From NCBI GenBank assembly GCA_013112575.1, contig JABFGG010000021.1:1-64000 (forward strand): a stretch of DNA of 64,000 nucleotides. The letters run 5' to 3'. Shown in pieces: positions 1 through 8,557 of the stretch. The stretch is from Chloroflexota bacterium. GTDB taxonomy: Bacteria; Chloroflexota; Anaerolineae; Anaerolineales; UBA11579. The stretch's first letter is position 1, and each line of letters opens with the position of its first letter. The notes beneath the pieces are model-generated. The model did no database searches. It had not been told where the DNA came from and worked only from the letters and a program-made list of their open reading frames with translations. The position numbers and the translations under genes were made by a program.

Positions 1-1
1 A

Positions 2-475
2 TCACTCCCGGCCCCACAGTGCTCTGGGCTATCGTCCACCCGTCCCAGAGGCTTTTTTCCCACAATCCCCTATCCTTCAATCTATGAAAGTCTCATAATC
101 AGTGGTACATATATTGGGTGCAGGTCAGATCAGCGCTTCCCCGAGGAGGATTTCCCTGCTGGATATCTTGGCTACCTGCTTACTTTTGAGAATGCCGACC
201 GCAACCGCGATTTATATCGCTTGATGTTAGGCAGTCAGGGTTCAGCTTTATTGACCCAACGCGTGGCCCAGGTGTTGGCGCAACAAATTCAGAGTTCGAT
301 CGAGGTAGGGGAGTATTTGGGCGATGCCCCACAACCCCCAGATATTTTGGCCCAGTTCATTGTGGGGGCCTTGATACAGATGGTCTTATGGTGGCTGGAA
401 ACCCCCAATAAATTCACCAGTAGGCAAATGGCCGATATGATTTATAGCCGTGTGCATTGCCAGGATATGCCTTGA
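2..475 (+). CDS. TetR-family regulator, C-terminal part (cut by left edge)
   Basis: The reading frame is open from the left edge to the TGA at 473-475. Only the C-terminal half is recognisable. From about base 180 the translation has the ligand-binding-domain pattern of TetR/AcrR regulators, with ENADRNRDLYRLML followed by a long helix and then FIVGALIQMVLWWLE near the end. The DNA-binding helix-turn-helix is not visible: it would lie mostly left of the window, and the first 40 or so codons do not resemble it. The gene could therefore be intact but truncated here, or already degraded at its 5' end. A TTG at 221 is the first in-frame start inside the domain but is unlikely to be the true start. 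Family assignment is moderate; target and ligand are unknown. Confidence 0.5.
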   Translation, partial: SLPAPQCSGLSSTRPRGFFPTIPYPSIYESLIISGTYIGCRSDQRFPEEDFPAGYLGYLLTFENADRNRDLYRLMLGSQGSALLTQRVAQVLAQQIQSSIEVGEYLGDAPQPPDILAQFIVGALIQMVLWWLETPNKFTSRQMADMIYSRVHCQDMP

Positions 476-748
476 ACAGAGCCGACAAACCAGACCCACT
501 TAGGGGTATTGTTCCAAAATTCCTTAATCTTTTGAAAGCCGCAACTCATCCGGCTTGTGGTATAAAATTAATCCCCTGCTGTGCCCGTGATGTAGCTTTT
601 GCGTTTTGTACCAACACGAGATTTAAGGCACCCATATTCGCGAAAGGGATGTGATAGGCCTGAGCCAAGACTGAACTTTCGGAGCGGGAGCCACCTACGA
701 AAGTAGGTTCAAAACTTTGCTACACACGACACGGCGGGGACTTTTTAT
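476..748. other. Intergenic region with a small hairpin
   Basis: No convincing gene was found. An open frame at 457-654 lacks a ribosome-binding site and any recognisable domain. A perfect hairpin with 6-bp arms (ACCTAC/GTAGGT) and a GAAA loop lies at about 690-705. No T-run follows it, so it is not a clear terminator. Confidence 0.4.
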
Positions 749-1405
749 TTAACCTTCTGCATTATCTTTAGATAATCTATCTGGCACAATGTAGATCAGT
801 GGCAGGCTCAACAAGGTCACCCCATATTTCACCACCAAATTGAACCAGAATATCTCCCAAACTACAGCCCACGGCAGCATAAATCCAAAAGCGCCCACCG
901 CGAAAATAATGTTATCAATCGGTATGCTCACGCTATTGCTGCTGAGCACTCGCGCCCATTGATAATCTTTGGTGATGCGCGTCACAAACCAGTGGTAGAT
1001 TTCAGTATCGACCAATTCGCTGACGACTTCAGCGACGATCGAAGCGATCACGATGCGCCACACAGGAGCCAGGACACTCCGAAAAGCCTCATTTAATCCC
1101 CACGCTGGGTCACCGGGCACGCTGGCCGCCCACATCAGGTAACCTGCCATGAATAAGTTAATCGCTCCAGCCGCGATGATCAGTGCGCGCGCAGCTTGTT
1201 TCCCAACGGTCTTATGTACCAGGTCGCGTAACGTAAAAGTGATTGGATAGATGAAAGTACCCATATCGACTGCGAAACCTGCAACCACCCCAATTTTTAA
1301 GCTGGCGATGTCGGATAGCATTTGCGTGGCAGCATAGGCTGCTACCACAACGATTCCTAGCCGCGAAATGCTTTTCCCCACTTCTTTTACTTGTGTATTT
1401 GACAT
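749..1405 (-). CDS. yhhQ: Queuosine precursor transporter (VUT/YhhQ family)
   Basis: A 218-residue integral membrane protein with about six hydrophobic segments. It matches the YhhQ/VUT family, whose members take up queuosine precursors such as preQ0 or preQ1 across the cytoplasmic membrane. Family features include a charged segment between helices (ITFTLRDLVHKTVG), SIVAEVVSELVDTEIYHW and SSNSVSIPIDN. The ATG at 1405 was chosen over a longer frame starting at 1489. It has AAAGGA about 11 bases upstream, and the longer N-terminus would translate through the riboswitch. The gene is divergent from the pterin dehydratase gene. A preQ1-I riboswitch candidate overlaps its Shine-Dalgarno region, which independently supports the substrate call. 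No queuosine biosynthesis genes lie in this window. Confidence 0.85.
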   Translation of the reverse strand: MSNTQVKEVGKSISRLGIVVVAAYAATQMLSDIASLKIGVVAGFAVDMGTFIYPITFTLRDLVHKTVGKQAARALIIAAGAINLFMAGYLMWAASVPGDPAWGLNEAFRSVLAPVWRIVIASIVAEVVSELVDTEIYHWFVTRITKDYQWARVLSSNSVSIPIDNIIFAVGAFGFMLPWAVVWEIFWFNLVVKYGVTLLSLPLIYIVPDRLSKDNAEG

Positions 1406-1417
1406 GAAATAAAGACA

Positions 1418-1452
1418 TCCTTTGTTTTGATAAGGCGGGAACCTCGACCGCC
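1418..1452 (-). promoter_or_regulatory. preQ1-I riboswitch candidate (translational)
   Basis: On the minus strand, GGCGG (1452-1448) pairs with CCGCC (1438-1434) to form the 5-bp P1 stem. The loop ends in the C that precedes the 3' arm, the position that reads preQ1 in known class I aptamers. The A-rich tail TTATCAAAACAAAGGA follows immediately. The layout is close to that of the Thermoanaerobacter tengcongensis preQ1-I aptamer. The tail contains the AAAGGA Shine-Dalgarno of the yhhQ-type gene, so ligand binding should hide the ribosome site. The pseudoknot helix was not modelled. Confidence 0.75.
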
Positions 1453-1533
1453 GTCGACCAAACCATGGAACCAGCTTGATCCAACACATTATAATCTTTC
1501 CTAAATAATAACGATGATTCTTGGAGGTATTCT

Positions 1534-1875
1534 GTGACGAAATTAGTTGAGGTCCCTTTTGAAGTTATTGGCAAGGACAGTAAGTCTGTCACTATGGAGC
1601 AACGCCAGGAGTTTTTGCCCCAGATCACTGAATGGCAGGTAGTTACAGAAGATGACATTGAAAGGCTTGAGCGCGCCTACAAGCTCAAGAACTTTGTTGC
1701 TGCCCTGGAATTTGCCAATCGAGTAGGTGAACTCGCCGAAGAGGCCAACCATCACCCGGCTATTCTTGTAGAGTGGGGCAAAGTCACTGTTCAATGGTGG
1801 ACCCACGTGGTTGGCGGTTTGCATCCCAACGACTTCATTGCCGCCGCTCGCACGGATGTGCTGTATTCTCCATAG
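1534..1875 (+). CDS. 4a-hydroxytetrahydrobiopterin dehydratase (PCD/DCoH family)
   Basis: A 113-residue protein of the pterin-4a-carbinolamine dehydratase family, which dehydrates 4a-hydroxytetrahydrobiopterin during pterin cofactor recycling. The family signature is complete: FVAALEFANRVGELAEE, then HHP with His73-His74, then TH at 90-91 followed by GGLHPND with Asp100. The length is typical. The start is a GTG at 1534 preceded by GGAGG at 1523-1527. No aromatic amino acid hydroxylase gene is adjacent. In bacteria without such a hydroxylase, these proteins have been proposed to act on molybdopterin-type pterins or as general pterin recyclers, so the physiological substrate is uncertain. Confidence 0.9.
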   Translation: MTKLVEVPFEVIGKDSKSVTMEQRQEFLPQITEWQVVTEDDIERLERAYKLKNFVAALEFANRVGELAEEANHHPAILVEWGKVTVQWWTHVVGGLHPNDFIAAARTDVLYSP

Positions 1876-1955
1876 TTCTTGGCTTTGATTGTATCGACCC
1901 TATTGATTTTGCGGTAAACTTATTATCTAGATATTCTCATAGGAGGAGAATCCTT

Positions 1956-3098
1956 ATGCGAAGACTTTTGACAATTCTTGTTGCAGTATGGGTGATCGGC
2001 TCGATTATCCTGGCTGCCTGTGGTACGCCCGTTCCCGCTGTGCCGCAAGGGCCACCCGATGTGAGTGGTGGCGACGTTGACCTGCCGGATGTGGATGTAC
2101 CGGATGTAGAGGTTCCTGATGTTGAGGTTCCAGCAGTCGGGGATGGTGGTGATGACGGAGAGGGTGTTCCCAGCGTATGTGAGGTGACGGACGTCGGTGG
2201 TATCGACGACAAGTCCTTCAACGCCACCGCCTGGGCAGGCCTGCAACGTGCCGAAGCCGATTTTGATGTTACCGTGGCTTTTCTTGAATCCCAGCAACAG
2301 ACCGACTACGAGGTCAACATCAATGCTTTCATCGAAGAAGGCTGTGACCTGGTCGTAGGTGTGGGCTTCTTGATGGGTGATGCGGTGGCCGCAGCTGCCG
2401 AAGCCAATCCCGATCAGAACTTTGCCATCATCGACTTTGCTTACGATCCGGCCTACGACAACGTGGCCGGCATCGTCTTTGGTATCGACCAGGCTGGTTT
2501 CCTGGCAGGCTATGCAGCCGCTGCTGCTACCCAGACAGGCACAGTCGGTACCTTCGGTGGTATCAACATCCCGCCCGTGACGCAGTTCATGGATGGCTAT
2601 GTGTATGGCGTGCGCTACTACAACGACCAGAATGGCACTGACGTGTCTGTGCTGGGCTGGGATCCTGAGGCTCAGGATGGCCTGTTCACAGGCAACTTCG
2701 AGAGCCTGGATGATGGCCGCACATTGGGCGAGAGCTTGATGGACGAAGGCGCCGACGTGATCATGCCTGTGGCTGGCCCTGTTGGCTTGGGCACGGCAGC
2801 AGCTATCCAAGAACGTGGTAACGCCTGGATCATCGGTGTGGACACGGACTGGACAGTCTCGGCCTCTGAGTATGCTGACATTGTGTTGACCTCGGTATTG
2901 AAGCGCATGGACTCGGTTTTGTACCTGATGGCTCGAGACGTGGCCAACGGTACTTACGCGACTGAGTTGTTCGTAGGCACCTTGGACAACGAGGGAGTAG
3001 GCATTGCCCCTGTGACCAACTTTGATGGAGACATCAGCGCTGAGTTGGCCGCCATTGTGGACGGCATCATCGCTGGCGACATCCAGACCGCTCCGTAG
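1956..3098 (+). CDS. BMP-family substrate-binding lipoprotein (first of tandem pair)
   Basis: A 380-residue lipoprotein of the BMP/PnrA-like family, the substrate-binding proteins of ABC importers for nucleosides and related ligands. The signal peptide ends in a lipobox with Cys22 (IILAAC). A spacer at about residues 30-65 consists of repeated PDVxV units plus an Asp/Gly stretch. The binding domain opens with ICEVTDVGGIDDKSFNA-like sequence and continues through typical BMP segments such as LESQQQTDYE, FAIIDFAYDP and GTFGGI. The ATG at 1956 has AGGAGGAG just upstream. No permease or ATPase gene lies nearby, so the transporter partner is elsewhere or absent. The next gene is a close paralogue. 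Confidence 0.9.
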   Translation: MRRLLTILVAVWVIGSIILAACGTPVPAVPQGPPDVSGGDVDLPDVDVPDVEVPDVEVPAVGDGGDDGEGVPSVCEVTDVGGIDDKSFNATAWAGLQRAEADFDVTVAFLESQQQTDYEVNINAFIEEGCDLVVGVGFLMGDAVAAAAEANPDQNFAIIDFAYDPAYDNVAGIVFGIDQAGFLAGYAAAAATQTGTVGTFGGINIPPVTQFMDGYVYGVRYYNDQNGTDVSVLGWDPEAQDGLFTGNFESLDDGRTLGESLMDEGADVIMPVAGPVGLGTAAAIQERGNAWIIGVDTDWTVSASEYADIVLTSVLKRMDSVLYLMARDVANGTYATELFVGTLDNEGVGIAPVTNFDGDISAELAAIVDGIIAGDIQTAP

Positions 3099-3124
3099 TC
3101 TCGAACGACCCTTTAGCAGTACCA

Positions 3125-3149
3125 ACGGGAGCCGCAAGGCTCCCGTTTT
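3125..3149 (+). terminator. Rho-independent terminator after first BMP gene
   Basis: A perfect 9-bp stem (ACGGGAGCC / GGCTCCCGT) with a GCAA tetraloop, running into TTTT. Its stem is identical to that of the terminator after the second BMP gene, so the duplication probably included this element. Confidence 0.9.
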
Positions 3150-3205
3150 CTGTGCATTTTTTGGTAAACTTTGTGTGAAGCTTTACTATTTGTGAGGATG
3201 GAATT

Positions 3206-4258
3206 ATGTATAAAAAACGCCACCTGATTTTGTTTGTCTTGTTTTTTAGTACCATCTTTTTGGCTGCGTGTGGCTCATCTGTAGCCCCGGATGAGGTTAT
3301 CCCATCAAATGAAGAGGAGGGTGCCTCTGCCAAGATCTGTGAAGTAACAGATGTTGGTGGTATTGACGATAAGTCATTTAATGCAACGGCTTGGGCGGGA
3401 GTGCAACAGGCTGCTGCCGATCTGGGCGTCGAGGGCCAGTTTCTCGAATCCCAGCAGCAAACCGACTACGAGGCCAACATAACAGCTTTTATGGATGAAG
3501 GTTGTGACCTTATTATTTCTATTGGCTTTTTATTGGGTGATGCAACCGAAGAGGCCGCTGAGAATAACCCCGACCAGAATTTTGCCATTATCGACTTCGC
3601 CTATGACCCGGGTTATGACAACGTTTTGGGCATCGTCTTTGCCACAGACCAGGCTGCCTTTCTGGCCGGTTACGCTGCCGCGGCTACTACCCAGACAGGC
3701 ATTGTTGGCACCTTTGGTGGTATCAAGATCCCCAGCGTAACGGTCTTTATGGATGGCTATGTGTATGGGGTAGAGTACTACAATCAACAGAACGACGCGG
3801 ATGTTGAGGTTCTTGGTTGGGAGCCAGGAGTCGAAGATGGCTTATTTGCAGGCAACTTTGAGAGCCTGGACGATGGCCGTACACTTGCAATCAGCTTGAT
3901 GAACGAAGGTGCAGATGTCATCATGCCTGTGGCTGGCCCGGTTGGGCTTGGCGCTGCCGCTGCTGTGCAGGAAAGTGGCGAGGCCTGGATCATCGGCGTT
4001 GATAGTGATTGGACCCAATCCTCTCCCGAGTATGCTGATGTTATTTTAACTTCTGTGCTCAAACGCTCAGACTCGGCCATTTATCAAATTACGGAAGAGC
4101 TTTTGGCCGGCGACTTCTCTGGTGGCCTTTACCTGGGTACCCTGAAGAATGACGGTGTCGGCATTGCACCGCTCACTAATTTTGACGGCAATATCGATGA
4201 TGAGCTTGCAGCACTTGTGGAAGATATCATTGCAGGTGACCTTCAAACTGCCCCCTAA
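3206..4258 (+). CDS. BMP-family substrate-binding lipoprotein (second of tandem pair)
   Basis: A 350-residue paralogue of the preceding lipoprotein. The signal peptide ends at a lipobox with Cys22 (IFLAAC). The binding domain aligns with the upstream protein almost without gaps, sharing EVTDVGGIDDKSFNATAWAG, MDGYVYGV, NFESLDDGRTL and IMPVAGPVGLG. It lacks the PDVxV repeat spacer, having a short acidic linker instead. The ATG at 3206 has GAGGATGG upstream. Its own terminator follows, and the upstream gene has one too, so the two are probably separate transcription units. Ligand differences cannot be read from sequence; purine nucleosides are the best-known ligands of the family. Confidence 0.9.
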   Translation: MYKKRHLILFVLFFSTIFLAACGSSVAPDEVIPSNEEEGASAKICEVTDVGGIDDKSFNATAWAGVQQAAADLGVEGQFLESQQQTDYEANITAFMDEGCDLIISIGFLLGDATEEAAENNPDQNFAIIDFAYDPGYDNVLGIVFATDQAAFLAGYAAAATTQTGIVGTFGGIKIPSVTVFMDGYVYGVEYYNQQNDADVEVLGWEPGVEDGLFAGNFESLDDGRTLAISLMNEGADVIMPVAGPVGLGAAAAVQESGEAWIIGVDSDWTQSSPEYADVILTSVLKRSDSAIYQITEELLAGDFSGGLYLGTLKNDGVGIAPLTNFDGNIDDELAALVEDIIAGDLQTAP

Positions 4259-4279
4259 GCCTTTTTGCCATTTACATCA

Positions 4280-4304
4280 ACGGGAGCCATTGGCTCCCGT
4301 TTTC
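4280..4304 (+). terminator. Rho-independent terminator after second BMP gene
   Basis: A 9-bp stem (ACGGGAGCC / GGCTCCCGT) with an ATT loop and a following TTTT run. The arms are identical to those at 3125-3146. Confidence 0.9.
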
Positions 4305-4307
4305 TTT

Positions 4308-4316
4308 TGCTATAAT
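4308..4316 (+). promoter_or_regulatory. Extended -10 promoter candidate upstream of sigma-factor operon
   Basis: TGCTATAAT, a perfect -10 hexamer with the TGn extension, lies immediately after the BMP terminator. It would give an untranslated leader of about 130 bases before the GTG start at 4456. The same 9-mer recurs at 34374, 41015 and, on the minus strand, 51658. No good -35 box was found. Confidence 0.5.
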
Positions 4317-4455
4317 CATTACATTGCTATTGGCCAGCCAAGTAAAACTTCATTAGAACTTTCAGGGGGCAAGCGTCGAAGCCATGTTTTCTCCAAATCC
4401 AGAGGCTAAACCTGTAACAAATTGGACTGCTTTTGCGTTATTTAGGTGAAATAGA

Positions 4456-5859
4456 GTGAATACTACAACCCAGATCCCCAACGTTGAGTTGGCGCAGCAG
4501 GCTGCTAAAGGTGACCAGGTTGCCTACACTGAGCTGTTCCACCAATATTTTCAGGCGGTCTACAACTACGCTCTGTCTCTCACCAGCGACCCGGCTGGCG
4601 CAGAGGACCTGACGCAGGATGCTTTCATCAAGGCGTATAACAACATTCATCGCCTGGGTCATCCGTGGAACTTCCGTACCTGGATCTTCCGCATGACACG
4701 CAATCTCTTCGTAGACCAACTGCGGGGCCAGCGAACTATCACTGGTTTGGATGAAGCGCGCCAAATGGCCGAAAATGAGACCCCTTTGGAAAAACAAAGC
4801 ATACGCTCAGAAAATGCGGATAGTGTGCGCCAAACCCTTGAGTTTTTGCCCACACAACATCGTGAGGCTTTGATGCTGCGTGAGTTCTATGCCATGCCTT
4901 ATGCTGAAATTGCAAGTGTCATGGAGATCAGCCAGTCCAATGTAAAAGTAGTTTTGCACCGTGCCCGTGCCAAATTCCAGGAAGCCTTTGGCCTCAAATT
5001 ATTACTGGATGAACCCACAGAAGACTGTGCCAGCCTGCACGAATTACTTACCGTTGTGCACGATGGCGAAGCCCAGGAAAATCAGCTTTCTTTTGTACAG
5101 AAACACCTGACCGGTTGTGATGCTTGCAAAGAACGTCAGAAACGCCTTGTCAAACTCACCGCACTTATGGGCTTGTTCACGCCTATTATCCCGCCTGCTG
5201 GCCTGGCTGAAAGCATCCTGGGTAAGATCGAGAAACTTGCCCCCGGTCCCAGCGGTCCTTCTCCACAAAGTCTCCTCCGTTGGACTATTTTGGGAGCCGC
5301 TGGTTTGGCTGTCCTCGTTCTTGTTGGCCTAGGGCTTACCAATGGAAGTACTGATCCAATTCCCGCCGATCAGGACACCATGCCTTATTCTGGTCAAGGT
5401 GGCATCCAGTTCACAACGGAAACAGCCACAGCGGAAGTTCTTGCCGATTTCTTTCCAGGCTTTACTGAAACCCCCTCCGCTACCGCTTCTTGTGAATACA
5501 CAGCCAAAGTCCCCTTGTTCTGCCGTCTCGGGCCTGGCCCCATTTACCCCTGGCTCGACACCTTTGAAGAGGGGCAATCATCCACCGTCATTGGCCGCAA
5601 TGCGGATGGCAGTTATCTGTATGTCCTGGGACTTTCAGATGGACAGCAATGTACAGTCCCAAATAACGAAGAATTTGGCTCAACCTCTGGCCCTTGTGAT
5701 AATCTGCCGCCTTTCACCGACCCTCTCACCCCTACAATCACCCTCACCGTCACCCCGGTACCCACCAAGACTCCCAATGATGATCCTGGAACGGGTGGCG
5801 GCGATCCTAGCTGTACACCGCGAGTCACTTTCGCGGGTGTCCCTATCCCCTGCCCTTAG
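4456..5859 (+). CDS. Membrane-tethered ECF sigma factor with zinc finger, TM helix and SH3-like ectodomain
   Basis: A 467-residue protein combining parts that are usually separate. Residues 20-92 match sigma region 2 (GAEDLTQDAFIKAY, TWIFRMTRNLFVDQLR). Residues 122-176 match region 4 (LPTQHREALMLREFYAMPYAEI). Residues 190-235 resemble the anti-sigma zinc finger, with Cys191, His217, Cys221 and Cys224. A single TM helix spans about 274-296. The outside part has a Thr/Ser-rich linker and a Cys-bounded SH3-like domain at about 346-410, then a Pro/Thr-rich tail with a Cys-Pro end. The start is GTG with AGGTGA upstream. It heads a three-gene operon, and the lipoprotein downstream carries a homologous ectodomain. 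The sigma part is presumably held at the membrane and freed by proteolysis or signal; that is inference. Confidence 0.85.
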   Translation: MNTTTQIPNVELAQQAAKGDQVAYTELFHQYFQAVYNYALSLTSDPAGAEDLTQDAFIKAYNNIHRLGHPWNFRTWIFRMTRNLFVDQLRGQRTITGLDEARQMAENETPLEKQSIRSENADSVRQTLEFLPTQHREALMLREFYAMPYAEIASVMEISQSNVKVVLHRARAKFQEAFGLKLLLDEPTEDCASLHELLTVVHDGEAQENQLSFVQKHLTGCDACKERQKRLVKLTALMGLFTPIIPPAGLAESILGKIEKLAPGPSGPSPQSLLRWTILGAAGLAVLVLVGLGLTNGSTDPIPADQDTMPYSGQGGIQFTTETATAEVLADFFPGFTETPSATASCEYTAKVPLFCRLGPGPIYPWLDTFEEGQSSTVIGRNADGSYLYVLGLSDGQQCTVPNNEEFGSTSGPCDNLPPFTDPLTPTITLTVTPVPTKTPNDDPGTGGGDPSCTPRVTFAGVPIPCP

Positions 5860-5927
5860 CCCAGTACCAAACTACTAGTAACTTTTTCAACTGAATAAGC
5901 GTTGTTTTGCAGAAGGAGGCTCAACTT

Positions 5928-8543
5928 ATGAGCAATACATTTAAGCTATTCCTACTTTTTGCTTTCGGCATGGTCGGGGTTATCGTTATCGCTATGATTG
6001 GCTTTGGCGTGATCCGTTACCAACGTTTTCAAGCCACTGGGGACGATCTCCCCGCTCAAACCACACTTACTCAGGTCGCTATCTCTAATCTAAGCAATGG
6101 TGACGAAGCTCAGATTGGGCATCCCTTATTCATCGAAGGTTATGCTGCTGGGCCTACTGCTTTCTTATCCCTCGAACTGTGGATCGATGGTCAGCTTGCC
6201 ACTGTCCAGTCTGCTTATGCAGCGGGGAGCAGCCCCTTTGAAACCAGCTTCAGGTGGTTACCGGATACCCCCGGTGCGCATTCCCTTGTGCTGCGCGCCG
6301 TCGATGAATTGCAACAAACTACCAATTCAACTCCGGTAATAGTGGTGGTTCCCGAGCAGGCGGTTGGTGAAACCAATGACGTTGCTGGTTTTTCCGGTAG
6401 TGGAGAGGAAGATGTGCCTGTAGTATTTCCTGCTGGGGGCGGAGGCAGCAGCTACTCTATCCCTGCTCCTTCTGCGGATGATAGTCTTGGCGATGCTGCA
6501 GACTGGTCCCCGTCAGTTGGTGGCTGGGTTGACAACATCACCAATTCAGATCAACCCCCCACCGCTCCCGAGCTGGCTGCCACAGCCGGGCAGTGCAGCT
6601 CCAATCTTTCAATCCATGACCTCTCTGATAACGAACTTGGTTTCAAGGTTCTGCGCTACCTGCCCTCATTTGACCAATGGGTTGAAGTAGCTACGCTTGG
6701 TGCACAATCCCAAAATGATTGGCTGATATATACCGATGCTGGGATTTCCGGCGCTTTACAGTACCAGGTAGTGGCCTTTAACCAGGCAGGCAATTCTGCC
6801 AGCAATGTTGTACCGGTCAATGTGGATCCGGCCAATTGCCCGGATATTCAGGCAGAGTTGGGTGTGGTTGACTTAACACTACAGAGCCTGGGGACGCAGT
6901 TCCCCAGGGACATGGCCTATTGTTATCGTTCCTTTGACGGTGGGGTTGATTGGGAACGCTGGCCGGCCTCCGGCTTTTTCTACCCGAACGAAGATGGGGA
7001 ACTGGATGTAGTTGTTCAGAGCTCCTGGCTGTTTAACACGCTTGGCGAACGTGCCGTTGAAACCTTCGACCTTAAATTAGACTGCTGGGGCTGGAGTGGG
7101 AACCAATTGAGTAGCTTGGGCCAATATGAGATCACGGATGTTGATCCCTTGCAAGCCGGTCTCTATCCTCTGGGCTCGGGCGATTCCTCGATTACGCTTG
7201 GTGTGTGGCCTGGAAACCAATTGGAGCAGACTGTTTTCTATCCCCTTAACAACCATGAAGGGCAACTGCAATACGCAGAGAATCAGCCCGATGGTTTCAC
7301 CAGCGTCCTCTCTGCAATCCCCCCTGAAGAACGCGAGATGCCCGGCATTATTTTGAGCGCTACAGACAATGCCGATATTTGCGAAGATCATTTATCTCCC
7401 GAGAGTCGCAATCTTGTGGGTCGCATTCTATTCTGTTTCCCATATCAAGGGTTTGACTCTGAAGAGACTGGGGGGGAACAAGGTGTCAATACACAGCAAT
7501 ACCTGGTTTGGGACTTTGACCTCAACGGTTGCCGGGCTGCCATCTATGATCCTGGCGCATGCAAATCCTATGAGTACTATCTGGAGCAAGCCGAATTGAC
7601 CGAGGGCCAGGTCGGCTTTTGGATCAACGATTCCGCAAGCCAGAACCAACATGCCCAGAACGCACCCGGCTTTACACAGTTCGTCATTCCCCCGCTCAGT
7701 TGTGCTTCTCAACAGCGCACCTTTAGCGTGCAAATGTGGTATCAACCCGGCCCCAAATCCCTTGACCCTGAGTTCATCCAGGTTGGGGAAGCAGGCCCGG
7801 GCAATGTCTTTGGCCCGATCGATGAGGACAATCAGATCCTAACCGCGGGGTTAGGTCCTGAAGATTACATTATTTCTAAATTGTACTTTGTGGGCCCTCT
7901 CAGCAACGAAGTCACTATTCCCTGCCCAGAGCCGCTGGGTGACAATGTGAAAATTGAGATCACGTTCAACACTATGGAGCTAAGCAATATTGACGATGGG
8001 GAAGATGTGGATGAACTTGAAATCTACGGATATTTTTTGGCGGAGCCTCATTCTACACTCTCTGATGACCCTACCTACCTGAATATCGCTACCTGGCAGT
8101 CTCAGCACGAAGACTGCCCTGATGATACAGGACCGATAGGAGAATTTGAACAAGATCTCGCCGGCAATGCCGCGGATGGTTGTCCCCACGAAGTTTTTGG
8201 CGGCACCTACGGAATCTGGGAATTGTACGCCTGCGACTCTGCTTTTCATGACAAATGTGCCTCAAAAATTGGGCATTCACTGCAAAATCCCTCTCCTGGC
8301 TTTGTAATCGGTAATGACAACCTGGTCATCAACATCGGCGATGGCGACAGTATAGATCTCCATGTCGAGTTCTGGGACTATGACGAGGCCTCTGCTGATG
8401 ATCTGCTGTGTGTAGGGCATGTCAATTTTGAGGCCCGCAATATCTTCCAATGGGCTGTAGTGGATGAGACCAGTGCCTTTGTAGCGCCCACTCAGAGCAG
8501 TGGCAATTGTTCTATCAGTTTCACAGTTCAGGCAGTGCCCTGA
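5928..8543 (+). CDS. Large anchored surface protein with Ig/Fn3-like domains
   Basis: An 871-residue protein with one N-terminal hydrophobic helix (about residues 5-27) and the rest predicted outside the cell. The first outside segment (about 50-140) looks like an Ig-like repeat also present in the downstream lipoprotein. A region around 225-300 begins at a Cys and has the hydrophobic pattern of a fibronectin type III-like domain. The remainder is acidic, Cys-containing and not recognised. The ATG at 5928 has AGAAGGAGG at 5911-5919, so the longer frame from 5907 was not used. It lies between the tethered sigma factor and the lipoprotein, in the same direction. It may be a surface or envelope-stress component controlled by that sigma factor. 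Function is unknown. Confidence 0.75.
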   Translation: MSNTFKLFLLFAFGMVGVIVIAMIGFGVIRYQRFQATGDDLPAQTTLTQVAISNLSNGDEAQIGHPLFIEGYAAGPTAFLSLELWIDGQLATVQSAYAAGSSPFETSFRWLPDTPGAHSLVLRAVDELQQTTNSTPVIVVVPEQAVGETNDVAGFSGSGEEDVPVVFPAGGGGSSYSIPAPSADDSLGDAADWSPSVGGWVDNITNSDQPPTAPELAATAGQCSSNLSIHDLSDNELGFKVLRYLPSFDQWVEVATLGAQSQNDWLIYTDAGISGALQYQVVAFNQAGNSASNVVPVNVDPANCPDIQAELGVVDLTLQSLGTQFPRDMAYCYRSFDGGVDWERWPASGFFYPNEDGELDVVVQSSWLFNTLGERAVETFDLKLDCWGWSGNQLSSLGQYEITDVDPLQAGLYPLGSGDSSITLGVWPGNQLEQTVFYPLNNHEGQLQYAENQPDGFTSVLSAIPPEEREMPGIILSATDNADICEDHLSPESRNLVGRILFCFPYQGFDSEETGGEQGVNTQQYLVWDFDLNGCRAAIYDPGACKSYEYYLEQAELTEGQVGFWINDSASQNQHAQNAPGFTQFVIPPLSCASQQRTFSVQMWYQPGPKSLDPEFIQVGEAGPGNVFGPIDEDNQILTAGLGPEDYIISKLYFVGPLSNEVTIPCPEPLGDNVKIEITFNTMELSNIDDGEDVDELEIYGYFLAEPHSTLSDDPTYLNIATWQSQHEDCPDDTGPIGEFEQDLAGNAADGCPHEVFGGTYGIWELYACDSAFHDKCASKIGHSLQNPSPGFVIGNDNLVINIGDGDSIDLHVEFWDYDEASADDLLCVGHVNFEARNIFQWAVVDETSAFVAPTQSSGNCSISFTVQAVP

Positions 8544-8557
8544 TGTGGAGGTACATC

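Noticed and set aside
457-654. 65-residue open frame after the TetR-like gene
   Set aside because: It has no ribosome-binding site and no domain, and it overlaps the upstream gene end. It looks like chance.
4350-4385. GAACTT...CGTC pattern upstream of the sigma factor, possible ECF autoregulatory promoter
   Set aside because: The spacing between the two boxes is about 12 bases, shorter than the 16-17 expected for ECF promoters.
4384-4449. 21-codon frame in the leader of the sigma-factor gene, possible leader peptide
   Set aside because: Only a weak ribosome site, no attenuator structure and no amino acid bias. It cannot be separated from chance.
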